NCBI RefSeq assembly: GCF_009208105.1
Contig: NZ_WFKL01000001.1
Coordinates: 4,092,001-4,156,000, forward strand
Reading direction: 5' to 3'
From: Rouxiella sp. S1S-2
Lineage (GTDB): Bacteria > Pseudomonadota > Gammaproteobacteria > Enterobacterales > Enterobacteriaceae
Length of the DNA stretch: 64,000 nucleotides
Shown here one piece after another: positions 45,253 to 53,862 of this stretch. Below the pieces are notes generated by a model. The model made no database searches. It was given only the letters and a program-made list of their open reading frames with translations, and was not told where the DNA came from. The translations under genes and the position numbers were made by a program. Position 1 is the first letter of the stretch; every line of letters begins with the position of its first letter.

Positions 45253-45867
45253 ATGCCAAGGTTACTGCTAGTCGATGACCATCCTCTTGTTGAAGTTGCT
45301 ATCGAGGCGGCGCTACAGCGCTCGGGCAGCGACTGGGTGCTCGATAGCGTCGACGACGACCAGTTGGCGATGTCCAGACTGGCGTCAAATGCCTATCAGT
45401 TGGTCGTACTCGATATTGGTCTGCCGGAGGTTGACGGCCTGCAGCTGCTGAAACGTATACTTCGCCATTACCCGGCTCAGGCGGTACTGATTTATACCGC
45501 ACAGGAGGAAGAGGTGTATGCGCGGCTGGCGATGGCGGGCGGTGCCAGCGGCTTTATCAATAAGGGACAGCCGATGGCGGTGCTGGTTGAGGCTTTTGAT
45601 GCCCTGAGTCAAGGAGAGCACTTCTTTCCTGAGTGGCTGGAGTACGACGCAGAAACAGAGGGGGAAGAATCAACCTCATCATTAACGCTGAAAGAGTTGC
45701 AAATAATAGGCCTATTAGCCCAAGGACATTCCAATCTGCAAATTGCCAGCATGTTAAATATAAGTAATAAAACGGTCAGCACGCACAAGAAAAATATATT
45801 ACGTAAAACCGGTGCCAATAATTTATTTGAATTAGCCGCCGTTTATAAAGAAATGCAGAACGGATGA
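45253..45867 (+). CDS. LuxR/NarL-family response regulator (EvgA-like)
   Basis: 204 residues. Receiver domain (1-120) with acidic pair LLVDDHP, phosphoacceptor Asp in VVLDIGLPEVDG, and the Lys in FINKG. The C-terminal LuxR-type helix-turn-helix (about 140-200) reads SLTLKELQIIGLLAQGHSNLQIASMLNISNKTVSTHKKNI. Closest in pattern to EvgA/BvgA. ATG 45253 starts MPRLLLVDDHP; its ribosome binding site is weak. The stop overlaps the sensor kinase start (ATGA), so the two form a unit. The pair separates ybgS from zitB; it is not at this site in E. coli. Confidence 0.92.
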   Translation: MPRLLLVDDHPLVEVAIEAALQRSGSDWVLDSVDDDQLAMSRLASNAYQLVVLDIGLPEVDGLQLLKRILRHYPAQAVLIYTAQEEEVYARLAMAGGASGFINKGQPMAVLVEAFDALSQGEHFFPEWLEYDAETEGEESTSSLTLKELQIIGLLAQGHSNLQIASMLNISNKTVSTHKKNILRKTGANNLFELAAVYKEMQNG

Positions 45868-48800
45868 AATTCCTTAAGCTGCTTATTATTATCATTGCCT
45901 TCTGGACAGTGCCTTTCTGTTACGCTTCCCCCCCGCCGGCTTATCACCTGGTCAGTAATCTTACCCTGCCGACCGAACTGTTGCTTAACGGCTTGCAAAA
46001 TCCCTGGCGGGGAAAAACGCTGCGAATCGGCATACTCAGTGATAACACCAGTCCTTACAATATTCTAATCGGCAGCGACTATTACGGCCTCAATGCTGAC
46101 TATCTCAACTACGTCGAGCAGGTTACCGGCATTCATTTTTTGCTAAGCGGCTACGAGAGTCCTCAGGCTTTGCAGCAGGCACTAAAAATGCAGCAGATAG
46201 ATCTTATCTTCGGCCTGCCGCAAAATCAGCAGCCCAAGGGCGTTTGGGCCAGCAAGCCTTACTATATCAGCCCACTTCGCGTGTTGCGTAGCCGTCAGAA
46301 TGCACGCCAAATTATGGTGAATTCACAGGGTTCTGAAATTGCCATCAGTAAAATGACCGGCATGCAGGCCTACGATCGCATTCGAAAACTTACGGCAAAC
46401 ATTACCTCCTTTGACAACAATCTGCAGGCCATTTACTCGCTGCTGAACGGCAAAAGTGACTACATGATTGCCGATGAAGCCAGCGCCAGTTTCATTATCG
46501 ACCAACTGCAACTGGGGCAGATTTATCAGGTTGAGACTACCGCGCTCAGCTTTGGCAACCTGTCGTTTGTGTTCAACGGCCAACGTCCTGCCCTATTAAC
46601 ATTGCTGAATCAGACGATCAGCGGCACGCCGATGGAGGTAATGAACCAACTGCAGGGACGTTGGAATAAGCCGATCCCTACCTATCTTGACGCGGGAAAT
46701 GCCTCATTAACGCCGATGGAGGCTGACTGGGTAAAGCAGAATCCTTTGGTGCATTACGCCGCTACGCAGAATGACTATCCGTTTGTCTATCGCGGACTCG
46801 ACGGGCAACCTCATGGCTATGTGGTTGATATCCTGAATATCATTTCACAAAACAGCGGTTTAAAGTTTGCCCCTGTGTGGTCTGACAATGCGCAACAATC
46901 CGACCTCGACGTCGCCACGGACAAAGCGGCATTTCGCGCGGTATTGCCCCTGTATGAGCAGGTCAGAGAACAATATGAGAGCAGCATGCCCTACCACCGC
47001 TCACTGTGGGGCGTGTATGTTGCCGAGGATGCCGGGAATATCTCGACCTGGCAGGCGCTGAACGGCAAGCGAATGGGTGCGCTGCGCGGCGATCTGTCGT
47101 TGTCAATTATTCCACCGACCCAGAAAGTGCAAGTATTTAGCGACAGTAAATCACTGTATGACGCACTGGCCAATGGTCAGATAGATGCGTTGGTTGATAA
47201 TATAGTGACCGCTAACTTCACCGCTCTTTCGCGCTACTCGGGCGTGCTAAAGTTGGCCTTTGCCGCCAACAACATCTCCTACCCGATTGCTTTCGGCGTG
47301 CCCAAAGACGCACCGCTGTTGCTGAGTATTCTGGATAAAAGTTTGCAACAAATTCCGGCACAGACTCTGCAAACGCTGCGCGATGAGTGGGTGAGCGACC
47401 GGAAGAATGTGATTGACGCCGTTAACGATAACCGCATGCAGCCGCAAATGACCTGGCTCCTTGGCCTGCTGGCGGCGGTCGTCGTCGTACTCCTGCTGCT
47501 GCTGGTGCGTCGCTTTTATCTGCAGCGTAAAGATAAGCAGGAGCGCCAGCGGCTGGAATTGGCACGTATTCAGGCAGAAGAAGCCAACCAGTCGAAAAGC
47601 CGTTTTTTGGCCACCATCAGTCATGAGCTACGTACGCCGATGCACGCCATTCTTGGTCTGCTGGAGCTTGAGATGAAAGACTCATCAGCACTGGGGGAAA
47701 ATATCCCTCTGGTTTACAGCTCAGCCTCTTCGCTAATGAACCTGCTTAACGATCTTCAGGACTATGCGCGCCTTGAAACGGGTACGCTGACGTTTAACCC
47801 TAAACCGCTGATCGTAGAGCCGTGGCTTCACCAACTGGGTAAACTGTTTAAACCGCTGATTGGACAGCGACCCATTGCGTTCGTACTGCACCGCAATGGG
47901 CCTCTGCCCGAGGTTATGGTGATCGATATCGATCGTCTTATGCAGATAATCAATAATTTGGTCGGCAACGCCATTAAATTTACTGCCGCAGGCGAGATAA
48001 GTATCACCCTGAGTTGGCGAGAAACCGAGGTGGGAAGCGGAGAGTTGCAGCTCGACATTATCGATACCGGCTGCGGAATTGCCGAGGATGAACGCGAGAG
48101 ACTGTTCGAACCTTTTTATCGAGCCGCGGGCGCACAGCGCATTTCGGTTCAGGGCAGCGGTCTGGGATTATCCGTCTGCAAAGAGATAACCGAGAAGATG
48201 TTTGGCCGCATTAGCCTGAGCTCGACCCTCGGAGTAGGTACTCACGTTTCTGTCACCCTACCTGCGGCGGCGCTTACGCTGGATAAACTCGAGCTTGCAA
48301 CGCCTGAGACAGTACCGGTAGCTCAAGCGTACGACATCTACCCGCTGCGCGTGGCAGTTATCGACGATCACCCAACTAATCTTCTGCTGATGGAGCGCCA
48401 GTTGTTGAGCAGTGGCGTTGTTGCGACCACATTCGACAGCGGTAAGTCATTCCTTCAGGCATGCACTGAGCAGCCGTTTGACGTGCTGTTTATCGACTAC
48501 AATATGCCGCGCCCCGACGGTGTTCAGCTGAGCCGCATTATTCGACGTCGGGAGCGTCAACTTGGGCGTGCGCCCTGCCATATTATTCTCTGCTCGGCCG
48601 ACGTGCAGGAGTTTACCCGCCTGCCGATGCATCATCTTGGCGTCGAGGATTTTCTGACCAAACCAGTAGCACTCGCGGCTATCCAAACCCTTTTAAATAA
48701 AGTCCGCAGTGCACAACGGCGAGAACTCTCAGCGCTGGAAAACCGGCTTCAGGCGTGGGGCAATCACAGCCCTGCATTGGTTAAACGCCTGCGCGATACA

Positions 48801-49052
48801 TTGCTGCTAACGCTGCGACAGGATCAGCAGAGGCTGACGGACGCATATGGGGCCGATGATTTGCCCGATATCGCCAAAGCCGCGCATCGACTGAAAGGCA
48901 GCCTGCTTATCCTTGGCGACGAGAAACAGGCGCAGCAGTGCCAACAGCTGATTGAACAATGCCAGCAAGGCAAGTTATCGCAGCAGGCCTATAATAGAGT
49001 CATCAATCTAGTGCATGAGTTGCTGCATAAGCTTTTTGTTATCAATAATTAG
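45864..49052 (+). CDS. EvgS/BvgS-like hybrid sensor histidine kinase
   Basis: 1062 residues. Signal/anchor segment (1-21), then two periplasmic Venus-flytrap (SBP_bac_3) domains (about 45-270 and 280-515), a membrane helix (about 529-550), HisKA with His587 in ATISHELRTPM, an ATPase domain (INNLVGNAIKFT, DTGCGIAEDE, GSGLGLSV), a receiver with Asp878 (VLFIDYNMPRPDG) and an HPt domain with His1008 (AAHRLKGSL). This is the EvgS/BvgS phosphorelay layout, but the PAS domain usual between the membrane helix and HisKA is missing. Signal unknown; the partner is the regulator overlapping its start. Confidence 0.93.
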   Translation: MKFLKLLIIIIAFWTVPFCYASPPPAYHLVSNLTLPTELLLNGLQNPWRGKTLRIGILSDNTSPYNILIGSDYYGLNADYLNYVEQVTGIHFLLSGYESPQALQQALKMQQIDLIFGLPQNQQPKGVWASKPYYISPLRVLRSRQNARQIMVNSQGSEIAISKMTGMQAYDRIRKLTANITSFDNNLQAIYSLLNGKSDYMIADEASASFIIDQLQLGQIYQVETTALSFGNLSFVFNGQRPALLTLLNQTISGTPMEVMNQLQGRWNKPIPTYLDAGNASLTPMEADWVKQNPLVHYAATQNDYPFVYRGLDGQPHGYVVDILNIISQNSGLKFAPVWSDNAQQSDLDVATDKAAFRAVLPLYEQVREQYESSMPYHRSLWGVYVAEDAGNISTWQALNGKRMGALRGDLSLSIIPPTQKVQVFSDSKSLYDALANGQIDALVDNIVTANFTALSRYSGVLKLAFAANNISYPIAFGVPKDAPLLLSILDKSLQQIPAQTLQTLRDEWVSDRKNVIDAVNDNRMQPQMTWLLGLLAAVVVVLLLLLVRRFYLQRKDKQERQRLELARIQAEEANQSKSRFLATISHELRTPMHAILGLLELEMKDSSALGENIPLVYSSASSLMNLLNDLQDYARLETGTLTFNPKPLIVEPWLHQLGKLFKPLIGQRPIAFVLHRNGPLPEVMVIDIDRLMQIINNLVGNAIKFTAAGEISITLSWRETEVGSGELQLDIIDTGCGIAEDERERLFEPFYRAAGAQRISVQGSGLGLSVCKEITEKMFGRISLSSTLGVGTHVSVTLPAAALTLDKLELATPETVPVAQAYDIYPLRVAVIDDHPTNLLLMERQLLSSGVVATTFDSGKSFLQACTEQPFDVLFIDYNMPRPDGVQLSRIIRRRERQLGRAPCHIILCSADVQEFTRLPMHHLGVEDFLTKPVALAAIQTLLNKVRSAQRRELSALENRLQAWGNHSPALVKRLRDTLLLTLRQDQQRLTDAYGADDLPDIAKAAHRLKGSLLILGDEKQAQQCQQLIEQCQQGKLSQQAYNRVINLVHELLHKLFVINN

Positions 49053-49074
49053 TTTTACATAAATAGGGAAAAAC

Positions 49075-50034
49075 ATGTCAGTGCAGTCTTTATTACCTGA
49101 GGATAGAAACAGCCGTCGTTTACTGCTGGCCTTTTTAGTCACCGTTGTCTTTATGGTGATTGAAGTCATTGGCGGACTGATCTCCGGCTCCCTTGCTCTG
49201 CTTGCGGATGCGGGGCATATGCTGACAGACGCGGCCGCACTGCTCATGGCGCTGCTGGCCGTGCGTTTTGCTCGTCGCAAACCCAACTCCCGACATACGT
49301 TTGGCTATTTGCGCCTGACCACCATGGCCGCGTTTGTCAATGCCTCGGCCCTGTTGCTTATCGTCATACTTATTCTCTGGGAGGCAGTGCAGCGCTTTAT
49401 GACTCCGGAGCCGGTGCTCGGCGGTACCATGCTGGCGATTGCGATTGCCGGTCTGTTTGCCAATCTGCTGGCCTTTTGGCTCCTGCATCAGGGGGAAGAA
49501 AAAGAGAATATTAATGTCAGAGCAGCGGCACTGCACGTGATGGGTGATCTGCTGGGTTCCGTGGGTGCCGTGGTGGCAGCGCTAATTATCATGAATACAG
49601 GCTGGACGCCCATCGACCCGATTTTATCGGTGCTGGTTTCATGTCTGGTGCTGCGCAATGCCTGGGGCCTGCTGCGCGAGAGTTTTCATGAGCTGCTTGA
49701 GGGTACGCCGCAGGAAATTGACATCGACAAACTGCGCAAGGATTTATGCCTGGCCATCCCTGAGGTGCGTAATGTGCATCACGTCCACGTCTGGCAGATT
49801 GGGGAACAGCGTTTGATGACACTGCACACGCAGGTTATTCCGCCACACGATCACGATGCATTGCTGGAAAGGATCCAACATCATCTTTCCGAAAAGTATA
49901 ATATCGGCCATGCGACTATTCAGATGGAATATGGCGTGTGCGACATGCCGGACTGCACTATCAGCGAGGTAGCCGCCAGTTCGGCGGCCTCGGGGCATGG
50001 TCATCATCATCACGGGCATGACCATCAACACTAA
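49075..50034 (+). CDS. zitB: CDF-family zinc transporter ZitB
   Basis: 319 residues, six membrane helices. Exports Zn2+ by proton antiport. The zinc site in helices II and V shows as [15 protein letters not shown] and [11 protein letters not shown]; the C-terminal cytoplasmic domain has [17 protein letters not shown] and ends in a His-rich tail. Near full-length match to E. coli ZitB except that the N-terminal His cluster is absent. Starts 22 bp after the kinase gene. E. coli has pnuC between zitB and nadA; here nadA is adjacent. Confidence 0.95.
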   Translation: MSVQSLLPEDRNSRRLLLAFLVTVVFMVIEVIGGLISGSLALLADAGHMLTDAAALLMALLAVRFARRKPNSRHTFGYLRLTTMAAFVNASALLLIVILILWEAVQRFMTPEPVLGGTMLAIAIAGLFANLLAFWLLHQGEEKENINVRAAALHVMGDLLGSVGAVVAALIIMNTGWTPIDPILSVLVSCLVLRNAWGLLRESFHELLEGTPQEIDIDKLRKDLCLAIPEVRNVHHVHVWQIGEQRLMTLHTQVIPPHDHDALLERIQHHLSEKYNIGHATIQMEYGVCDMPDCTISEVAASSAASGHGHHHHGHDHQH

Positions 50035-50048
50035 CGGGCAAAAGCAAC

Positions 50049-50077
50049 AGGGCCGGCGAGGAAGCTGGCCCTTTATT
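50049..50077 (+). terminator. terminator after zitB
   Basis: AGGGCCGGC and GCTGGCCCT pair (one G-T) around GAGGAA, followed by TTATTTA. It runs up to the stop codon of the convergent nadA. Confidence 0.75.
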
Positions 50078-51138
50078 TATGCGTTACCCTGCAACCGCAG
50101 TTTAAGCTGTGCGGCAAAATCCAACATACGGTTCAGTGGGATCAACGACTTCACCCTCAGAGCCTCGTCCACTTTTATCGCGTGCTGACTTCCCCCCTGC
50201 TCCAATCCTTCGGCTATCGCCTTTAGGCCATTCATCGCCATCCACGGACAGTGCGCGCAGGTGCGACAGCTCGCCCCTTCTCCCGCTGTAGGTGCCGCAA
50301 ACAGCTCTTTATCCGGACAGGCCTGCTGCATCTTGTAAAAAATACCGCGATCGGTGGCAACAATCAGCTTCTGGTTTGGCAAGGTTTTTGCAGCCTGAAT
50401 CAGCTGACTGGTAGAACCGACGGCGTCGGCCATATCAACAATGGCCTGAGGAGACTCTGGGTGCACCAGTACAGCTGCCTCCGGGTACAATGCCTTCATG
50501 CGGGCTAGGGCCTGGGTTTTAAACTCGTCATGGACGATACAGGCACCTTGCCAGCACAGAATGTCGGCCCCCGTCTGCTTGCGCACATAATTCCCGAGGT
50601 GTCTGTCTGGTGCCCAGATGATTTTTTCACCCAGACTATCAAGATGTTCAATCAGTTCGACCGCAATACTTGAGGTGACCACCCAATCGGCCCGCGCTTT
50701 GACTGCCGCTGAGGTATTGGCGTACACCACCACCGTTCTGTCGGGATGGCTGTCACAGAAATCAGAGAAAGCCTGTTCAGGGCAGCCCAAATCCAGGGAA
50801 CACTCGGCGTGCAGCGTGGGCATCAGCACAGTTTTCTCAGGACTGAGGATTTTGGATGTTTCGCCCATAAAGCGCACACCGGCGACCAGCAGCGTCGAGG
50901 CCTTATGCTGACTGCCGAAACGGGCCATCTCCAACGAGTCAGCCACACAGCCTCCGGTTTCCTCGGCCAGCGCCTGAATTTCCGGATCGGTGTAGTAATG
51001 AGCCACCATTACCGCGTCCCGTTGTTTAAGTAACCTTTTAATTTTTTCTTTATAAAAGGATTTCTCATCGTCGTTCAAGGGTGCCGGTTTTGGAGGGAAA
51101 GGGTAAACCGCCGCATTCAGGTCTAGAGTCTCACTCAT
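50077..51138 (-). CDS. nadA: quinolinate synthase A
   Basis: [4Fe-4S] enzyme that condenses iminoaspartate with dihydroxyacetone phosphate to quinolinate in NAD synthesis. Cluster cysteines are expected in [16 protein letters not shown] and [27 protein letters not shown] and [12 protein letters not shown] are family blocks. 353 residues (347 in E. coli). ATG at 51138. A NadR-type operator lies 68-85 bp upstream. pnuC, the E. coli operon partner, is missing. Confidence 0.98.
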   Translation of the reverse strand: MSETLDLNAAVYPFPPKPAPLNDDEKSFYKEKIKRLLKQRDAVMVAHYYTDPEIQALAEETGGCVADSLEMARFGSQHKASTLLVAGVRFMGETSKILSPEKTVLMPTLHAECSLDLGCPEQAFSDFCDSHPDRTVVVYANTSAAVKARADWVVTSSIAVELIEHLDSLGEKIIWAPDRHLGNYVRKQTGADILCWQGACIVHDEFKTQALARMKALYPEAAVLVHPESPQAIVDMADAVGSTSQLIQAAKTLPNQKLIVATDRGIFYKMQQACPDKELFAAPTAGEGASCRTCAHCPWMAMNGLKAIAEGLEQGGSQHAIKVDEALRVKSLIPLNRMLDFAAQLKLRLQGNA

Positions 51139-51205
51139 TACTCATCATCTCAGTCAGCCGTCAACAATCCGGCAAGGAAGCGAATCGAGCCTTTGACGGC
51201 CCATT

Positions 51206-51223
51206 TGTTTTATATGCTAAACA
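51206..51223 (-). promoter_or_regulatory. NadR operator upstream of nadA
   Basis: TGTTTTATATGCTAAACA matches TGTTTA-N6-TAAACA with one change. NadR represses nadA and nadB when NAD is plentiful in E. coli and Salmonella. A weaker TGTTTA half with a poor partner is at 51278-51295. Confidence 0.75.
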
Positions 51224-51427
51224 AAATACTCTGAAGCAGTAAAAAAGTCGCTGTAATTTTGTGCTGCTAACGAATTTTGTTTAAGCGGCTTAAAATTTAA
51301 CAAACTATTGCGCTGTATCAATCAACTTCCCCCAGGGACGCGTTCTGCGTTGCTTGCGAGAAGGGTGATGCAGGAGGGGTTTACTCGTGGACGCGAAGAT
51401 GAGTGGATTCACAGAACCCTAAAACGC

Positions 51428-51452
51428 AAAAAACGCCGTTAGGCGCTTTTTT
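51428..51452 (-). terminator. terminator in repeat copy 1
   Basis: On the minus strand GCGCC-TAAC-GGCGT is followed by a T-tract. The same terminator recurs 202 and 404 bp further right, so the tRNA operon has three in series. Confidence 0.8.
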
Positions 51453-51629
51453 CTTAGAAGTGGTGGGCCGTGCGGGATTGATTCGGCCTCCGGCCTCACC
51501 CTGCGGGCAACGCTAACGCGTTGTCGTCTCGCTTCGCTCGGCTCGAACCTGAACGCAGCTTCTCACCCACACTCTTCGCGGAATATGCCAGTTTTAACAT
51601 GCCAAATAATTTAGCTAATCCTAAAACGC

Positions 51630-51654
51630 AAAAAACGCCGTTAGGCGCTTTTTT
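51630..51654 (-). terminator. terminator in repeat copy 2
   Basis: Identical to the one at 51428-51452; the GCGCC/GGCGT hairpin is preceded by the copy-2 tRNA-Lys 3' end. Confidence 0.8.
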
Positions 51655-51663
51655 CTTAGAAGT

Positions 51664-51762
51664 GGTGGGCCGTGCGGGATTGATTCGGCCTCCGGCCTCA
51701 CCCTGCGGGCAACGCTAACGCGTTGTCGTCTCGCTTCGCTCGGCTCGAACCTGAACGCAGCT
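51664..51762 (-). pseudogene. tRNA-Lys remnant (copy 2), T-loop interrupted by 64 bp
   Basis: On the minus strand CAGGTTCGA and ATCCCGCACGGCCCACCA are the two sides of the tRNA-Lys T-arm and acceptor, but 64 bases lie between them instead of zero. The anticodon and D-arm part is absent. The copy-1 remnant is the same sequence at about 51462-51560. Confidence 0.65.
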
Positions 51763-51831
51763 TCTCACCCACACTCTTCGCGGAATATGCCAGTTTTAAG
51801 ATGCCAAATAATTTAGCTAATCCTAAAACGC

Positions 51832-51856
51832 AAAAAACGCCGTTAGGCGCTTTTTT
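51832..51856 (-). terminator. terminator directly after tRNA-Lys 1
   Basis: GCGCC/GGCGT hairpin with T-tract starting about ten bases after the CCA end of the intact tRNA gene. Confidence 0.85.
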
Positions 51857-51864
51857 CTTAGAAG

Positions 51865-51940
51865 TGGTGGGCCGTGCGGGATTCGAACCTGCGACCAATT
51901 GATTAAAAGTCAACTGCTCTACCAACTGAGCTAACGGCCC
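51865..51940 (-). tRNA. tRNA-Lys(TTT), distal copy
   Basis: 76 bases including encoded CCA, starting GGGCCGTTAGCTCAGTTGG. The anticodon loop is CTTTTAA (anticodon TTT) and the T-arm is GCAGGTTCGAATCCCGC. The acceptor stem GGGCCGT/ACGGCCC pairs fully. Confidence 0.98.
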
Positions 51941-51987
51941 TCTTCTACTTCTTCATTTCTTACTTAAACGTTCTGCATACTAAACAG

Positions 51988-52079
51988 TGGTGGGCCGTGC
52001 GGGATTGACTCGTCGTTTGGACTCGCCCTACGGGCAACGCTAACGCGTTGTCGTCTCGCTTCGCTCGGCTCGAACCTGT
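51988..52079 (-). pseudogene. tRNA-Lys remnant between the first two intact tRNAs
   Basis: Starts with the tRNA-Lys 3' end (51988-52006) in the same ACTAAACAG flank as the intact gene at 52129. It then has a 64-base insert (same length and first ~44 bases nearly the same as in the 202-bp repeats) and the T-arm side CAGGTTCGA. This looks like a fourth tRNA-Lys gene whose body has been replaced. Confidence 0.65.
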
Positions 52080-52128
52080 TGCAGGTTCTCAACCCTTACG
52101 GATTAAAATTTTACTTGTTACTAAACAG

Positions 52129-52204
52129 TGGTGGGCCGTGCGGGATTCGAACCTGCGACCAATTGATTAAAAGTCAACTGCTCTACCAACTGAGCTAACG
52201 GCCC
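52129..52204 (-). tRNA. tRNA-Lys(TTT), middle copy
   Basis: 76 bases with CCA, apparently identical to the copy at 51865-51940 (acceptor GGGCCGT/ACGGCCC, anticodon TTT). Confidence 0.98.
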
Positions 52205-52249
52205 ACTGTTTACTGCTTACAACTTAACACTTTACTACTTATTAAACAG

Positions 52250-52325
52250 TGGTGGGTCGTGCGGGATTCGAACCTGCGACCAATTGATTAAAAGTCAACT
52301 GCTCTACCAACTGAGCTAACGACCC
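52250..52325 (-). tRNA. tRNA-Lys(TTT), promoter-proximal copy
   Basis: 76 bases with CCA. The acceptor is GGGTCGT/ACGACCC, a compensated C-G to T-A change relative to the other two copies and the form found in E. coli. Anticodon TTT. Confidence 0.98.
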
Positions 52326-52351
52326 ACTAAATCTGCTTAATTCGCTTGCCT

Positions 52352-52380
52352 GAATAACTTGTTTCAGTTTGTCTGGGCAA
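52352..52380 (-). promoter_or_regulatory. candidate promoter of the lysine tRNA operon
   Basis: On the minus strand a TTGCCC -35 (52375-52380) is 17 bp from a TTATTC -10 (52352-52357), about 26 bp before the first tRNA. Both elements are weak matches. Confidence 0.35.
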
Positions 52381-52465
52381 CGGCGGCATATATTACTGAT
52401 TTATCTCGACAGCGCAACCCTAATTTCGAGATAAGCGACTGACTGCTTGTTCTTCATACATTCGA

Positions 52466-52500
52466 GCCCGAAAAATAGTCGATATGGTTATTTTTCGGGC
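52466..52500 (-). terminator. terminator after cpoB
   Basis: A 12-bp perfect stem, GCCCGAAAAATA with TATTTTTCGGGC, around an 11-base loop. It separates the tol-pal operon from the tRNA operon. Confidence 0.75.
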
Positions 52501-52512
52501 CTGAATGACGCA

Positions 52513-53298
52513 CTATTTTGAAGACAAACGTTTTTGAGCCTGCTTGGCAGATTCACTGTTCGGGTAGAGTTTAACCACCTGCTGGAACACGGCTTTTGCT
52601 TTATCGCTCTGGCCTTTTTCCTGCATGATGATCCCGACCTTGTACATTGCATCTGGGCTTTTCGGTGACTTCGGATAGTTTTTGACCACGACAGCATAAT
52701 AATATGCCGCATCATCTTTCTTACCCTTGTTGTAATACAACTGGCCTAACCAGTAATTGGCATTAGGCTGGTAAGTCGAATCTGGATACTGCTTGATGAA
52801 AGCCTGGAAAGCAGAAATAGCCTGATCGAACTGTTTCTTTTCCAGTGCTAGCGAAACGGCAGCATTGTAGTCGGTATCAGGATTACCTGAGCTCGCTGGC
52901 GCGCTGCTGGCAGGCGCCGAGTCAGATCCTGTGTCAGCACTTGCTGCACCGGCAGAAGAGCCCGCTGCGGCCGCAGGAGCGCCACCTGAGCTTTGCATTG
53001 ATGCTATCTGCTGAAGGATCTGGTTTTGACGATCGGTAATCTGTTTCAGCTGATATTGGTTGTCTTGTATCTGACCACGAAGATTCGCAATATCGCTCTG
53101 GTTGTCAGAGACTTGCTGTTGGAGTTGGTTTAATAGCTGACCTTGACCGTTGGAGATACGCTCAAGAGTGGTGACTCGATCTTCTATCGAGCCAGAGCCG
53201 ACATTACTGATTGGCGCCGAGGCAGTAGCGGCCCAGGGGGCCGCTACGCCAACCAATAACGACAGACTCAACAGGTGATGTCTGAAGTTACTGCTCAT
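52513..53298 (-). CDS. cpoB: cell division coordinator CpoB (YbgF)
   Basis: 261-residue periplasmic protein. Signal peptide (about 1-27, ending AATASA-type), an N-terminal coiled coil (VTTLERISNGQGQLLNQLQQ, about 40-95), a Ser/Ala-rich linker and a C-terminal TPR domain (YNAAVSLALEKKQFDQAISAF, NYWLGQLYYNKGK). It links PBP1B activity to Tol-Pal constriction and binds TolA. ATG at 53298, nine bases after pal. Last gene of the operon. Confidence 0.97.
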   Translation of the reverse strand: MSSNFRHHLLSLSLLVGVAAPWAATASAPISNVGSGSIEDRVTTLERISNGQGQLLNQLQQQVSDNQSDIANLRGQIQDNQYQLKQITDRQNQILQQIASMQSSGGAPAAAAGSSAGAASADTGSDSAPASSAPASSGNPDTDYNAAVSLALEKKQFDQAISAFQAFIKQYPDSTYQPNANYWLGQLYYNKGKKDDAAYYYAVVVKNYPKSPKSPDAMYKVGIIMQEKGQSDKAKAVFQQVVKLYPNSESAKQAQKRLSSK

Positions 53299-53307
53299 GC
53301 GATTCTC

Positions 53308-53817
53308 TTAGTATACCAGTACGGCACGACGGTTTTTAGCGTAAGCCGCTTCGTCATGACCCAGTACAGCTGGTTTTTCTTTACCGTAAGAAACGATAGA
53401 GATTTGGTCAGCAGAAACGCCTTTGCCTTGCAGGTACATTTTAACTGCAGTAGCACGACGCTCGCCCAATGCGATGTTGTATTCAGGTGTGCCACGTTCG
53501 TCGGCGTTACCTTCAACAGTCACTTTGTAAGACGGGTTGCTACGCAGGAATGCAGCGTGTGCATCCAGCATCTGAGCGTAATCAGAAGAAACATCGTACT
53601 TGTCCAGACCGAAGTAAACGATGTTGTTCTTCTGCAGTTCTTGCATCTGCTGACGAGCTTGTTCTTCTGAAGACATATTGCCGTTTTCAGTACCGGTACC
53701 CGTGCCAGCGCCGTAACCAGCTTGGCCGTTGTCTGCGGTTTTGTGTGAACTACAAGCAGCGATTGCCATAACTGGCAGAGCCAGCAGCAGGCCTTTCAGC
53801 ACTTTATTAAGTTGCAT
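53308..53817 (-). CDS. pal: peptidoglycan-associated lipoprotein Pal
   Basis: 169 residues. Lipoprotein signal [24 protein letters not shown] with the lipidated Cys near residue 22; OmpA-like peptidoglycan-binding domain (about 65-169) with [19 protein letters not shown] and NRRAVLVY. Anchors the outer membrane to peptidoglycan and to TolB/TolA. ATG 53817 gives the family start; the open frame upstream is not family-like. Confidence 0.99.
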   Translation of the reverse strand: MQLNKVLKGLLLALPVMAIAACSSHKTADNGQAGYGAGTGTGTENGNMSSEEQARQQMQELQKNNIVYFGLDKYDVSSDYAQMLDAHAAFLRSNPSYKVTVEGNADERGTPEYNIALGERRATAVKMYLQGKGVSADQISIVSYGKEKPAVLGHDEAAYAKNRRAVLVY

Positions 53818-53862
53818 TCCGATAATCCTTTTTATAATTTGCCATACATATCTAAACATGCA

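Larger units (their letters stand above)
51418..51821 (-). repeat. two tandem 202-bp repeats carrying the tRNA-Lys 3' end
   Basis: 51418-51619 and 51620-51821 differ at one base that I can find (C at 51598, G at 51800). A third, partial unit (51822-51882) runs into the real tRNA-Lys gene. On the minus strand each full unit contains a spacer, a T-arm-like CAGGTTCGA, a structured GC-rich stretch with CAACGC-GTTA-GCGTTG, the last 19 bases of tRNA-Lys (AATCCCGCACGGCCCACCA) and the operon terminator. The layout resembles the rtT repeats after tyrT in E. coli. 51224-51417 between nadA and the repeats holds no gene. Confidence 0.9.

Noticed and set aside
51521..51718. 65-codon plus-strand frame in the tandem repeats
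   Set aside because: It lies within the repeated tRNA-derived unit, has no ribosome binding site and resembles no protein.
51698..51925. 75-codon minus-strand frame beginning inside tRNA-Lys
   Set aside because: It reads through the tRNA gene, the terminator and the 202-bp repeat. Nothing supports translation, and such tRNA-overlapping frames are common artefacts.
51418..52325. CRISPR-like repetition
   Set aside because: Repeats are 202 bp or whole tRNA genes with no spacer-repeat periodicity of 60-70 bp; no cas genes in the window.
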